From contig CAZYGK010000005.1 of NCBI GenBank assembly GCA_964647355.1, positions 15,616 to 79,615 of the forward strand: a stretch of DNA of 64,000 nucleotides, read 5' to 3'. Position numbers and translations under genes: made by a program. This document shows positions 42,129 through 51,815 of the stretch, piece after piece; the first letter of the stretch is position 1, and every line of letters begins with the position of its first letter. The notes beneath the pieces were generated by a model, which had not been told where the DNA came from, made no database searches, and saw nothing but the letters and a program-made list of their open reading frames with translations. The DNA comes from SZUA-430 sp964647355 (lineage in GTDB: Bacteria > Pseudomonadota > Alphaproteobacteria > Micropepsales > Micropepsaceae).

Positions 42129-43922
42129 TCATGAAGCGCGCCAAATCGCCTCTTCCCAACCGCGAGACAGCCGGGACGCAGAGTGAATGAGCCCGACGTG
42201 CGAGTACGCTTGCGGAAAATTGCCCCACAGCGTCCCGCTCTGCGTGTCAAAGTCCTCGCTTAACAACCCGACATGATTCCGGCAAGCGATCGCGCGTTCA
42301 AAGAGCTCCCGCGCCTCCGCCTTGCGGCCGGCAAGCGCCAGTGCATCGCAGTACCAAAACGTACAAATTAGAAAGGCCGTCTGTGGCTCGCCGAAGTCGT
42401 CGGCCTCATGATAGCGGTAGACGAAGCCGTCACGCATGAGGCGCTGAGCCACCGTGTCGAGCGTCTTGGCGACGCGCGGATCGCTTGGGTTTACGATTCC
42501 GATCTCCGTGAGCAAAAGCGTCGACGCATCGACCACCGCGTGATCGAGCACGCCGGATATCCAACCGTCGCGTGTGGTCGCCCGCGTCAACACCTGTGAT
42601 CTGATCTCTGAAGCCTTTGCTCGCCACTCTTGAGCATCATTGTGAATGCCGAGATGCGCTGCGATCATTGAAAGCCGATGCGCAGCGGCCCAACACATGG
42701 CAGCCGAATAGGTGTGCGGCACAACCCGCCCGCGATACTCCCATGGGCCTGCATCAGGTTGAAGCGCGCGGTCAAGCGCAGTACGTCCGACGCCCAGCAA
42801 TTGATCATACAGGGTTCGATCGCCAGCGCTCGGTAGACGACGATCCCAGAACATCTGCGTCGCAGTAAGAACGATGGAACCATAGACGTCGTCTTGCACC
42901 TGAGACGCGGCGCCATTACCAAACCGGACAGGCCCCATTCCCTTGTAGCCGCGAAGTGCCGGCGCGACGCGCTCGTCGAGGTCCTGCCGCCCGCAAACGC
43001 GGTACAGCGGCGCGATCGCCTTGGTCCCATTGTCTGCCAAGACCGCATCAAGAATGAAGCGAATGAATCCTTCCATCGTTCGCGTGGCGCCCAGCCGGTT
43101 GAGGGCACCCACGGTGAAATAGGCGTCGCGCAACCAACAATAGCGGTAGTCCCAGTTGCGTGTTGACGACGGTGCTTCGGGAATCGAAGTAGTTAGAGCT
43201 GCGACGATCGCGCCGGTGTCTTCGAAATTGCATAGTTTCAGCGTGATCGCCGAGCGGATGACCTCGTCTTGCCATTCGAATGGAATTGACAGACCGCGCA
43301 CCCAGCGCCGCCAATATGACTCGGTGTCCGTCAGAAAGCTCGCCGCAAGCGTTTCCAGGCTGTCCGGCACCGGCTCATCGGCACCGATAAAGAGATGTAT
43401 CGGCCGATCGAGCGTGAATTCAGACTCCTCGACAAGATAAGCCAGCGGCATGTCCGTCGTTACGCGCAACGTCAATGACGAGCTGGAGTAGCGGATGTGG
43501 TTGCTTCCCTGGCTTACCTTGGGAGAGCTCCCCCCGAGGTCGAACGTCGGGCGCATTCGCACCCGTATACGGGGTCTGCCGGCAACGGGAATGATCGTGC
43601 GAACGAGAAGTTGCGGGTGAAACGAGCGCCCAAACCGTTCGTGTCGCGGCGCGAAATCTATGATCCTCAGGCATGCTCCATTGGCATCAGTCGCCGTCGT
43701 TTCGACGATTGCCGTATTCGGGAGATAGCGTTGGCTCCAGCTTGCGTCGTTGGCAACTACGATATCGTGAAACCCGCGTTCTGGTGCCTCGCCATCGACC
43801 AATGCGGCGAACACCGGATCGCCGTCAACCCGGGGAAAGCAGAACCAGACATGCCGGCCGGTCTTCGTGATGAGACTTGCGATTGCGCAGTTCCCAACGG
43901 CAGCGAGGTCGAGTGTCGCCAT
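42129..43922 (-). CDS. Glycoside hydrolase family 15 protein (glucoamylase/trehalase-like)
   Basis: 597 residues. The N-terminal beta-sandwich (VGNCAIASLITKTGRHVWF) and the alpha/alpha barrel with RNWDYRYCWLRDAYFTVGAL place it in GH15; the acidic catalytic region EADDFGEPQTAFLICTFW is present. There is no signal peptide, so it is cytoplasmic. Family members hydrolyse starch-type glucans or trehalose. The gene follows otsB with only 4 bp between, which argues for a link to trehalose turnover. Length is standard. Confidence 0.9.
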   Translation of the reverse strand: MATLDLAAVGNCAIASLITKTGRHVWFCFPRVDGDPVFAALVDGEAPERGFHDIVVANDASWSQRYLPNTAIVETTATDANGACLRIIDFAPRHERFGRSFHPQLLVRTIIPVAGRPRIRVRMRPTFDLGGSSPKVSQGSNHIRYSSSSLTLRVTTDMPLAYLVEESEFTLDRPIHLFIGADEPVPDSLETLAASFLTDTESYWRRWVRGLSIPFEWQDEVIRSAITLKLCNFEDTGAIVAALTTSIPEAPSSTRNWDYRYCWLRDAYFTVGALNRLGATRTMEGFIRFILDAVLADNGTKAIAPLYRVCGRQDLDERVAPALRGYKGMGPVRFGNGAASQVQDDVYGSIVLTATQMFWDRRLPSAGDRTLYDQLLGVGRTALDRALQPDAGPWEYRGRVVPHTYSAAMCWAAAHRLSMIAAHLGIHNDAQEWRAKASEIRSQVLTRATTRDGWISGVLDHAVVDASTLLLTEIGIVNPSDPRVAKTLDTVAQRLMRDGFVYRYHEADDFGEPQTAFLICTFWYCDALALAGRKAEARELFERAIACRNHVGLLSEDFDTQSGTLWGNFPQAYSHVGLIHSASRLSRGWEEAIWRAS

Positions 43923-43926
43923 GCTT

Positions 43927-44670
43927 CTACAGCCTCGCGACCGACTTCAGCCAGCGGCGCACCTCTCGAGGCATACCCGCGAACCGGACAAAGACGTCGA
44001 GCCCATGGCCACCGAGAGCCTTGGCGGCGCGAAAGCCATCCTCGTCTGTGACGTCGTCGCCCACGAAGACGGGCTTGCGCCCACGGAAAGGTTCGACCTG
44101 CATTAGGAGTTCAACCGCCCGTGCCTTGGTCACAGTTCGTGGACGAATCTCGATAGCCATTTTCCCTTGCAAGACTTCGAATTTCGACGTCTCGCTTTGC
44201 GTAAGCTCTATGCAAAACTGCTTGAAGAACCCTTCGAGCTGCGGGACCCGGCGATAGTGAACAACGACGCTATGGACCTTCCGCTCCACCAGGACACCGT
44301 TCTTGTTGGCCGCGGCAGCGGTCAATGCCTCTATCCAGTCGGATGGCACCTGGTCATCAAGCTCGTCACGGTCTCCGGAAGGTAAACGAACCACCGCTCC
44401 GTGTTCCCCAGCCCCCGGAAGGCGAAGCGGAGCGAGCAATGAATCAACCTGGGCCAAGGGCCGGCCACTGACGATTGCGAGCGCGCCGCCTAGCGCGACC
44501 GATCCTGCTGCCAAGTCGTGGATCAGATCGTTTGGTACCACAACGCTGTCCGGTGTCGGCGCAATGTCCAGCAGCGTACCGTCGAGATCCAGGAACAAGG
44601 CCCAATGGCTCTCGGGCGCTGGCGGCGACGCGAGTGGAAAAAAATATGGCAGCGCGAATTGGTCAATCAT
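43927..44670 (-). CDS. otsB: Trehalose-6-phosphate phosphatase
   Basis: 247 residues of the HAD superfamily: motif I DLDGTLLD with nucleophile Asp28 and Asp30, motif II in IVSGRPL, and motif III/IV in FVGDDVTDEDGF. Other OtsB features are GEHGAVVR and KMAIEIRPR. Reaction: trehalose 6-phosphate to trehalose, completing the pathway begun by the OtsA-like protein encoded 3 kb away on the other strand. It lies directly upstream of GH15 in one probable operon. Confidence 0.93.
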   Translation of the reverse strand: MIDQFALPYFFPLASPPAPESHWALFLDLDGTLLDIAPTPDSVVVPNDLIHDLAAGSVALGGALAIVSGRPLAQVDSLLAPLRLPGAGEHGAVVRLPSGDRDELDDQVPSDWIEALTAAAANKNGVLVERKVHSVVVHYRRVPQLEGFFKQFCIELTQSETSKFEVLQGKMAIEIRPRTVTKARAVELLMQVEPFRGRKPVFVGDDVTDEDGFRAAKALGGHGLDVFVRFAGMPREVRRWLKSVARL

Positions 44671-44724
44671 TGCTTACGGCTTCCACATGTGTGCGCTAGT
44701 TGCGGTATCGCATCGTGCTTGAGC

Positions 44725-45657
44725 TCATTCCCAACCGGTCGTTGCGGCGCCCGCCGGGACCGCCTGCGACCGTCCGGCGTGTAGGGGTGGCATGTAGAGG
44801 AGCAGGCAGGACGCAACAAAGATCGAAGAGTACGTGCCGATCACGATGCCCCAGAGGATCGCTGCGGCGAAGCCAAACATTGCGCTGCCGCCAAGTATGA
44901 GAAGGGGGAGAACGGACAGAGCCGTTGCAAAGCTCGTCAGGAAGGTCCGCCCGAGCGTTTGGTTGGTCGACAGGTTGATGAGGTTGCCGAGGTCCATCTT
45001 CTTGTGCTTTCGCCGGTTCTCTCGTATGCGGTCGAAGATCACAACGGTGTCGTTGATCGAGTAGCCGGCGAGGAGCAACAGGGCCGCAATCGATGTGGGG
45101 TTAAAGTCGAGCTGAAAAAGCGAGAACAAGCCAACAGCCATAAGAACGTCGTGACCGGTGGCCATCAGTGCGGCAACACCAAATTGCCATTCGAACCGAA
45201 AGGCTACGTAGGTGGCGATCACGAGAACCGCCAACAATGTCGCAATGACGCCGCTCTGAAACAACTCGCCGGATACTTTCGGGCCTACTGCCTCTACACG
45301 GTCGATCGTGAAGCCCGCGCCTAAGCCGCTCTTAATAGTGTTCGCCACCACCTGCTCGTGCCCCTCGGTCTTAGCAGATGGTTGCACACGGATGAGGACC
45401 GCGTTGTCGGCGCCAAAATGTTGGATCGCAACCTCTCCGAACCCGAGCGTGTTGACTGAATCGCGCAGCCGGCCAATGTCGATCGGTTTTTCATGCCGGG
45501 CTTCGATGATGACGCCGCCGGTGAAGTCGATACCGAGGTTCAGTCCCTGCAACCAAAGGGACAAGACTGTTACAACGATTAGCGCCCCATCGATCGCAAA
45601 TGCGACGAGCCGGTGAGCGACGAAGTCGATATTCGTGTCGTCTGGTATCAGTTTCAT
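44725..45657 (-). CDS. secF: Protein translocase subunit SecF (orphan copy)
   Basis: 310 residues with six membrane segments and the SecF hallmarks: LGIDFTGGVIIEA after TM1, the periplasmic P4-like domain, and GYSINDTVVIFDRIREN in the C-terminal half. SecF works with SecD to pull exported proteins using the proton gradient. No secD is adjacent on either side, which is unusual because secDF are normally together. It may be an accessory copy that moved with the stress block. Intact, normal length. Confidence 0.92.
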   Translation of the reverse strand: MKLIPDDTNIDFVAHRLVAFAIDGALIVVTVLSLWLQGLNLGIDFTGGVIIEARHEKPIDIGRLRDSVNTLGFGEVAIQHFGADNAVLIRVQPSAKTEGHEQVVANTIKSGLGAGFTIDRVEAVGPKVSGELFQSGVIATLLAVLVIATYVAFRFEWQFGVAALMATGHDVLMAVGLFSLFQLDFNPTSIAALLLLAGYSINDTVVIFDRIRENRRKHKKMDLGNLINLSTNQTLGRTFLTSFATALSVLPLLILGGSAMFGFAAAILWGIVIGTYSSIFVASCLLLYMPPLHAGRSQAVPAGAATTGWE

Positions 45658-45903
45658 TAGCCCGCCAACTCTCGTCCGGACGGATCACGTTGTCGTCCAT
45701 GAGGCGATGAGCGGCTAACTGAATGCGGCAGTCCCTGCTGTCAACGATAGGCGTATCGATCGGCGGTTGACTGTTAACATCCTAGAACCGCGCGCTGAGT
45801 GTTCGTTTAGGTTTCTGAACCGGAGGCGCCAAACAGCGCGTATTCAATTTGCGAGCTCGTGCAGCCTGCGTTACCGGGTCGCTTGGTAGAGGGAGATGCA
45901 CTG

Positions 45904-46179
45904 ATGACGCAACGTCGCCATTGTTCACGGGTTAGCGTGCTAGTGCTCGCTGCGGGACTGGTAACTTCCTGCGAGGAAGAGCCGGCTAGTTCCTACTTTG
46001 GAACTGCGCCACCGGAAAGCCCCGCTGTGGAGGTCCAGCGCCCGCAGACTGACTCCACGTGCCCTGCATACTACTACTACAACTTCAACTCCGAGCGGAC
46101 GGCCGACAGCGAATACTGTGCGCGAATCCTCGCAAGATGCATGGGACCCAATGGGCGGCCGCGCGACAACTGCATTTGA
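45904..46179 (+). CDS. Small putative lipoprotein
   Basis: 91 residues from the ATG at 45904. An N-terminal signal with lipobox LVTSC (Cys24) predicts a lipid-anchored protein; the mature part is Pro/Ser/Thr-rich, then has the Tyr cluster CPAYYYYNFNSER and conserved-looking cysteines (EYCARILARCMGPNGRPRDNC). The family is not recognised. It is convergent with the MFS gene (39-bp gap). In the 246-bp gap upstream (45658-45903) I see no gene. Confidence 0.6.
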   Translation: MTQRRHCSRVSVLVLAAGLVTSCEEEPASSYFGTAPPESPAVEVQRPQTDSTCPAYYYYNFNSERTADSEYCARILARCMGPNGRPRDNCI

Positions 46180-46218
46180 AGACCTGTTGTACCATGCGTT
46201 CGGTCCGCCAGCTCAAAG

Positions 46219-47667
46219 CTATCTCTCAGGGTCGTGCGAGAGTGGCGCGGCGACGCTCTCGAGCGGCAGGCGGGCAGCGGACACCCCCCAAATGGCTTGC
46301 ACGAATGCCGCGAATATCATCAGGCTGCCGCCCAATACGTAGCCCCACATAATCATGGTGCGTTCGCCGGACTCGATGAGTGCGCCGAAGAGTATTGGCC
46401 CGATGATGCCTCCAAGTGCTGTGCCTAGCGCGTAGAAGATCGCAATGCTCATCGCACGCATTTCGAGCGGAAACGTCTCGCCGACAGTAAGGTACGCTGC
46501 GCTGGCTGCTGCTGAAGCGAAAAAGAAGACGATCATCCAGGCGATGGTTTGGGTTTCGGCTGTCAAATGTCCAAGATGGAAGAGGTACCCGGTGGCGACA
46601 AGCAAAATGCCCGCAAGCCCGTATGTGCCTGCGATCATGCGGCGGCGCCCGATTGTGTCGAACCATCGTCCGAGGAGAAGCGGGCCCAAGAAATTGCCCG
46701 CAGCAAACGGAAAGATGAACAAGCCGACATCTTCCGTAGGGATCGAGTAGAACTTCGTGAGTATGAGCGCATAAGTGAAAAATATGGCGTTGTAACAAAA
46801 CGCCTGGCTAGCCATCAGTGTGAGGCCGACGAACGTTCTCCGTGGATAGACGCGAAACAGCGTCGTGACGACCTCGACGACAGGCGTGCCAGACCGGCTC
46901 TTGAGGCGAAGTGCCGGCAAGGTGTCCGAACGAGGAAGCTTGCACTGGTGCTCTCGCTCCACCTCCGCCTCGATTTCGCTCACGATCAGTTCGGCTTCGG
47001 CCAACCTGCCGTGGGTCATCAACCAGCGCGGACTTTCCGGGATGAAGCGGCGCAGGTAGATGATCACGATGCCTATTAGTCCCCCGAGAACGAATGCGAC
47101 GCGCCAGCCGACGTGGGCAGCAAAGATCGTGGGGTCGAGCACGATCAGGGACCCGAGCGCGCCCAGCGCTCCGCCGACCCAGAAGCTCCCGTTGATGATT
47201 AGGTCCGTGGCGCCTCGGTGTCGCGCCGGAATGAGCTCCTGGATTGCGGAGTTGATAGCCGCATACTCGCCGCCGATACCGGCGCCCGTGATAAAGCGCA
47301 GAAGCGCGAACGACCAGAAGTCCCAAGCAAGGCCGGAGAGCACCGTCGCGATCAAGTAGACGGCCACAGTGATCGTGAACAGCCGCTTGCGGCCGAGCCG
47401 ATCGGTCAGGAAACCGAACAAGACCGCGCCGCAAATGGCGCCAGCGATGTAAGCACTCGCTGTTAGTCCAATTTGAGTTTCGCTGAGGTTCAAGCCTTCG
47501 GGGCGCGCGATAGCCGCGGACAAGGAGCCGACGAGCGTCACCTCGAGCCCGTCGAGGATCCAGGTGACACCCAGCGCAACCACAACGAGCCAATGAAATC
47601 GGCTCCACGGCAACCGGTCGAGCCGCGCGGGGATCGTAGTGGAGAAGCTCGTGGTCTGATCTGTCAT
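46219..47667 (-). CDS. MFS transporter, metabolite:H+ symporter type
   Basis: 482 residues from the ATG at 47667; the frame extends 92 codons further without coding character. Twelve membrane segments with a large central loop, the MFS motifs FLTDRLGRKRLF and RWFDTIGRRRMI, and the sugar-porter-like RFIPESPRWLMTHGRLAEAE. The subfamily includes aromatic-acid and sugar symporters; the substrate is not assigned. Divergent from the trehalose synthase gene, so the two may share a control region (47668-47897, in which I see no gene). Confidence 0.88.
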   Translation of the reverse strand: MTDQTTSFSTTIPARLDRLPWSRFHWLVVVALGVTWILDGLEVTLVGSLSAAIARPEGLNLSETQIGLTASAYIAGAICGAVLFGFLTDRLGRKRLFTITVAVYLIATVLSGLAWDFWSFALLRFITGAGIGGEYAAINSAIQELIPARHRGATDLIINGSFWVGGALGALGSLIVLDPTIFAAHVGWRVAFVLGGLIGIVIIYLRRFIPESPRWLMTHGRLAEAELIVSEIEAEVEREHQCKLPRSDTLPALRLKSRSGTPVVEVVTTLFRVYPRRTFVGLTLMASQAFCYNAIFFTYALILTKFYSIPTEDVGLFIFPFAAGNFLGPLLLGRWFDTIGRRRMIAGTYGLAGILLVATGYLFHLGHLTAETQTIAWMIVFFFASAAASAAYLTVGETFPLEMRAMSIAIFYALGTALGGIIGPILFGALIESGERTMIMWGYVLGGSLMIFAAFVQAIWGVSAARLPLESVAAPLSHDPER

Positions 47668-47897
47668 TGGATACTCGGTCGTCGCTCGCGTGGTTCCGAC
47701 GCTGTAGCTCAACTGCACCGAGAAGCGGTGTGCCGCGTGTGCGCGGACCGCAGTTTCGCAAGTCGCGCGCAACGATTGTCGCAGGCCATGAACAGAGCGG
47801 CGCGTCGATGTTTCGGAAGCTGAACAGACTTGATCGATGCCACGCGAAGCTAATTGCGGATCGACGATAAGGCCGATAGTGGAACACTTAACAAGCC

Positions 47898-50234
47898 ATG
47901 CTGATGAACCATCTCCTCTCCAAGCTGCGAGCGTTGCTTGCACCGCTTAAGAACCCGCAGTTCGCCAAGCGTGCCGCCGTCTATGGCGTTCTCGTCGCGG
48001 CCGCTTTTGCGCTGCTTGTGATGCTGGTGTCGCCACTGGTAGCGGGCCTCGTCGAGGAGTGGGAGCGAAGCGACGCTACAATTCGGGCGCGGACTATCAA
48101 CGAGTCAGTGCGCGATCAGGTGGCCGCGCTGCTTCGAGATCCCGCCTCCCAGGACGACTTCCAACTCAATGCGCTGTTTAGTCGCTTGACGGGCGACAAG
48201 CGGTTGGCAGCTATCGCGGTGTGCAGCCGCAGCGGCACGTTTCGCGTTGCCACCGAAGAGTTTCCGCCGGGCCTGACTTGCGAGGGCATCGAACAGAGCG
48301 ACGAGGAAACGACCGCCTTTTTAGAGCTCGGCGGAAGCTCGTTGCTCGTGTCCGCGTTTCCGCTCACGCCATCGGAAGCGGGCCATCTGGTCATTGTCCA
48401 CGACCTCACCTATGCGCAGTCACGCGCGGGGCAGGCGAGCTTCTACGCTCTTCTCGCCCTGGGCGGTGTGATCGTTATCGCTACGGGGGCTGCGGCCCTG
48501 ATATCGGTGATGTTACTTCGCCGGTGGCAAGAAGGCATGCGCAGCACGTTTGAAGATCTTCGCGCGGGGCGCGCGGGCCCCGATGTTCCAATCGAGTCGA
48601 TGGGGCGCGAACTTCGCGAGGCGCTGGAGCAGTACGATCTGTCGAGGCGGTCTATCGATGGCATTCATATCGACTGGACGCCGGAGACGCTACGGAGTGT
48701 TCTGGCTAGCGAGTTGCCGGACACTCAAGTCATAGCGGTTTCGAACCGCGAGCCTTACATCCACAACCGTGAAGGCGAGCGCGTGGTTCTGCAGATTCCC
48801 GCGAGCGGCTTGGTAGCGGCACTCGAGCCGGTCGTGCGCGCGTGCAACGGTACGTGGGTTGCGCATGGGAGTGGTACTGCGGACGGCGATGTTGTCGATG
48901 CCGATAACCGGATTCGCGTTCCCCCGAATGAGCCGTCGTACACGTTGCGCCGCGTATGGCTCTCGGACGAGGAGCAAGACGGATACTACTATGGGCTTGC
49001 GAATGAAGGCCTATGGCCGCTTTGCCATATTGCTTTCGTTAGGCCGACGTTTCGCGAAGAGGATTGGCAGGTCTACAAGCAGGTCAACGCGAAGTTCGCT
49101 GACGCGATTGCCGCGGAGGCGCGTCAACCGGATCCGATCATCTTGGTTCAAGACTATCACTTCGCGGTTCTACCGCAGCTGTTGCGTCAGAGGTTGCCTG
49201 CTGCAACGATCATCACCTTTTGGCACATCCCGTGGCCGAACGCGGAGACGTTCAGCATCTGCCCGTGGAAGGAGGAGATTGTCGAGGGCCTCCTGGGGTC
49301 GTCGATCCTCGGTTTCCATACTCACTTTCACTGCAATAACTTCATCGAGACAGTCGACCGGTTCGTCGAAAGCCGTATCGATCGCGAATGGCGCTCGGTC
49401 GTGCACCGCGGGCACGAGACTTTGATACGGCCGTATCCGATTTCGATCGAATGGCCGAGTGGAGCCGCGGGAAAACCGCCGTCCGATCCTCAGATGGTAA
49501 GGCGGCGCTTGGGTCTTGCCGACGGCGTCAAGCTTGGTGTGGGTATCGAACGCTTCGACTATACCAAGGGGATACTTGATCGGATTAGAGCGATCGAGAA
49601 TCTCTTCGAGCGGTATCCGCAGTGGTGCGGCAGGTTGACGTTCGTGCAAGCGGCCGCGCCCACGCGCTCGAAGCTTGGTACCTATCAGAGCCTGCAACTC
49701 GAAGCGGTTGCGTTGGTCGAAGCCATCAACGCCAAGTACGGAACCGAGAGTTGGGTGCCGATCATATTGGCCATAAGACACCACGGGCCGGACGAGGTGG
49801 CGGAGCTATACCGTGCTGCCGACTTCTGTGTGGTCTCGAGCTTGCATGACGGCATGAACCTGGTTGCAAAAGAGTTCGTCGCAGCGCGCGATGACGAAGT
49901 CGGGGTTCTAATCTTGTCGACGTTCGCTGGCGCGTCGCGCGAACTCGGTGAAGCGCTCATCGTGAACCCGTATCACACGCACGAGATGATGGAGGCGATC
50001 AATCACGCACTAACGATGCCTCTGTCGGAGCAGAGAACTCGCATGCGCCAGATGCGAGCGCTTGTTCGCTCCAGAAATGTTTATCGTTGGGCAGGGCAAA
50101 TGCTCATCGACGCGGCGCAACTCCGGCGCCGGCGCGAGATTCGCGCGATCGCATCCAAGAACCTGGCGCGGCGAGCAGAAGGCGCGGTCGTGCCGGTCCC
50201 TCAGGAGATGTTACGGCGTCATGCACGAAGTTAA
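47898..50234 (+). CDS. otsA: Membrane-anchored sensor-like trehalose-6-phosphate synthase (GT20 fusion)
   Basis: 778 residues, about 300 longer than usual OtsA. TM1 (about 27-50), a periplasmic domain (about 51-180) and TM2 (about 183-207), followed by a HAMP-like linker (208-260), make a receptor-type front end. The GT20 domain (about 275-745) is complete: VIAVSNREPY, FWHIPWPNAE, VGIERFDYTKGI and SSLHDGMNLVAKEFV. Reaction: UDP-glucose plus glucose 6-phosphate to trehalose 6-phosphate. The architecture suggests synthesis tuned by a periplasmic signal. A histidine kinase and response regulator follow on the same strand. Confidence 0.9.
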   Translation: MLMNHLLSKLRALLAPLKNPQFAKRAAVYGVLVAAAFALLVMLVSPLVAGLVEEWERSDATIRARTINESVRDQVAALLRDPASQDDFQLNALFSRLTGDKRLAAIAVCSRSGTFRVATEEFPPGLTCEGIEQSDEETTAFLELGGSSLLVSAFPLTPSEAGHLVIVHDLTYAQSRAGQASFYALLALGGVIVIATGAAALISVMLLRRWQEGMRSTFEDLRAGRAGPDVPIESMGRELREALEQYDLSRRSIDGIHIDWTPETLRSVLASELPDTQVIAVSNREPYIHNREGERVVLQIPASGLVAALEPVVRACNGTWVAHGSGTADGDVVDADNRIRVPPNEPSYTLRRVWLSDEEQDGYYYGLANEGLWPLCHIAFVRPTFREEDWQVYKQVNAKFADAIAAEARQPDPIILVQDYHFAVLPQLLRQRLPAATIITFWHIPWPNAETFSICPWKEEIVEGLLGSSILGFHTHFHCNNFIETVDRFVESRIDREWRSVVHRGHETLIRPYPISIEWPSGAAGKPPSDPQMVRRRLGLADGVKLGVGIERFDYTKGILDRIRAIENLFERYPQWCGRLTFVQAAAPTRSKLGTYQSLQLEAVALVEAINAKYGTESWVPIILAIRHHGPDEVAELYRAADFCVVSSLHDGMNLVAKEFVAARDDEVGVLILSTFAGASRELGEALIVNPYHTHEMMEAINHALTMPLSEQRTRMRQMRALVRSRNVYRWAGQMLIDAAQLRRRREIRAIASKNLARRAEGAVVPVPQEMLRRHARS

Positions 50235-50309
50235 CATGCCTCCGATCAACAGTTGTCGGCGTGTCTGTACAGCGCTGCGGTGGCTCCCTACATTTGAACT
50301 GAGCTGCAA

Positions 50310-51815
50310 ATGAGCGATAAGCCGATCACGCTTCGGTCCTATCGTATGGGCCCCCTGTGGTGGCTCGGAGATGATCTGGTGGGTATTCGCGAAAGTATAG
50401 CGGCCGCGCTTGGGTCGAAACCGCTGGGTCGCATGGAAGTGCGGTTGCCGCTGATCGCAGCCGCGCTCATATTCCTTTCGGCGATCGGGACCGCGCAATT
50501 TGCGATTCTCTGGCAATCTCGCGACAATGCTGAACAGACAGCGCTTCTGGGTGCGGTCTACCTGGACAACCTGTCCGCAAACATTGTACCGAAAGTAGCG
50601 AGGCACGATCTTGATGCGGCATCTCTCGCGCTGCGTCGAACTCTGAACTACCATGAAGGCTTGCGGGATGAAGCACTTTTCGTGCTCGACCGGGCGGGAA
50701 CGGTGATTGCTCAGGCGCAACGCGAAGATGCTCCCGATGCCTCGAGCATTCCCGAGACCGTTCGGTCAAAGCCGGCGGGGACGCACGAAGTAGCGGCAGA
50801 TGAAGTGGCCTGGGTCTGGCGTCCATTGATGAACGAAGGCGAAGCGATTGGAACCCTAATTGCGGCTCTCGATGTTGCGCCGTTGAATGCTGGTCGTCGC
50901 GCTCTGTCCGCTTATGTGTTGCTTGCCGGGTTGGCGGTCAGCCTTGTCGTGGCGCTTGCTGGGATATTGGTCATTCGCAGGTACTTGCGGCCCGTAATCG
51001 CCGTTACGTCGCACCTTGAGGACGTTGCGGCGGGGCAGTTCAACGACATTGCCGAGATGAAGGGCGAGAGCGAGACGCTTGCGACGCTGCGCAAGGCGTT
51101 CAACCAGATGGTCGCGGCGACGCGCGAACGCGAGACCATGGCCAAGCGTCTGGCGGAGCAAAGCCGCGCCGCCGTTCTCGGCCGGCTTGCTGCAACGATC
51201 GTGCATGAAGTGAAGAATCCGCTTGGCGGGATGCAGACAGCGGTGGAGACACTCAAGAAATATGGCTGCGACCGCGCGGTGCGCGAAGAATCGGTCGGCT
51301 TGATCGAGCGTGGGCTTGAAACGGTAGAGCACGTAATCGATGCGACGTTGGACTCCTATAAGGTGCCCGACAAACGGCGGCCGTTGACGACGCGCGATGT
51401 CGACGATGTCAAAACGTTGATCGAGGCCGAGGCCCGGCAGCGCGGGATCAGTTTCGTGAGCGAGACCGACATTCCGAAAAGCTTGGCGCTGCCAGCGGTC
51501 GAGACGCGTCAGGTGCTGTTGAATTTGCTGCTCAACGCCTGCCGTGCCACCCGGCAGGGCGCAGTGTCGCTCCGCGCTACAGTGAGCGATCGCGATGCAA
51601 AGTTTGAGATTGTTGACAGCGGACCCGGTCTCGGCCCGGATACGGTGCGAGCGTTGGAAACCGGCGCAGAGGCGGAGAACGGCAGCCTTGGCTTACCGAT
51701 CGTGCGCAAGCTTGTCGATCGGTTGAACGGAAGCATCGTGGCCGAAGGACTGAAGCCCCATGGCACGCGTTTGGTCGTCACGCTGCCGCTTGCCCCGGAG
51801 GACGTGGCGACATGA
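50310..51815 (+). CDS. Membrane sensor histidine kinase
   Basis: 501 residues. A cytoplasmic N-terminal segment, TM1 (about 47-68), a periplasmic sensor (about 70-195), TM2 (about 200-222) and a HAMP region lead to the phospho-acceptor helix IVHEVKNPLGGMQTAVE (His299) and a HATPase domain (NLLLNACRATRQGAV, then DSGPGLGPD). The kinase would sense an envelope signal and phosphorylate the regulator encoded next, with which it overlaps by four bases (ATGA). It begins 75 bp after the trehalose synthase gene. Confidence 0.92.
   Translation: MSDKPITLRSYRMGPLWWLGDDLVGIRESIAAALGSKPLGRMEVRLPLIAAALIFLSAIGTAQFAILWQSRDNAEQTALLGAVYLDNLSANIVPKVARHDLDAASLALRRTLNYHEGLRDEALFVLDRAGTVIAQAQREDAPDASSIPETVRSKPAGTHEVAADEVAWVWRPLMNEGEAIGTLIAALDVAPLNAGRRALSAYVLLAGLAVSLVVALAGILVIRRYLRPVIAVTSHLEDVAAGQFNDIAEMKGESETLATLRKAFNQMVAATRERETMAKRLAEQSRAAVLGRLAATIVHEVKNPLGGMQTAVETLKKYGCDRAVREESVGLIERGLETVEHVIDATLDSYKVPDKRRPLTTRDVDDVKTLIEAEARQRGISFVSETDIPKSLALPAVETRQVLLNLLLNACRATRQGAVSLRATVSDRDAKFEIVDSGPGLGPDTVRALETGAEAENGSLGLPIVRKLVDRLNGSIVAEGLKPHGTRLVVTLPLAPEDVAT

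Noticed and set aside
45781..45806. General-stress (EcfG-type GGAAC-N16/17-CGTT) promoter before the small lipoprotein gene
   Set aside because: The best match is AGAAC with a 15-bp spacer to CGTT; too weak to call.
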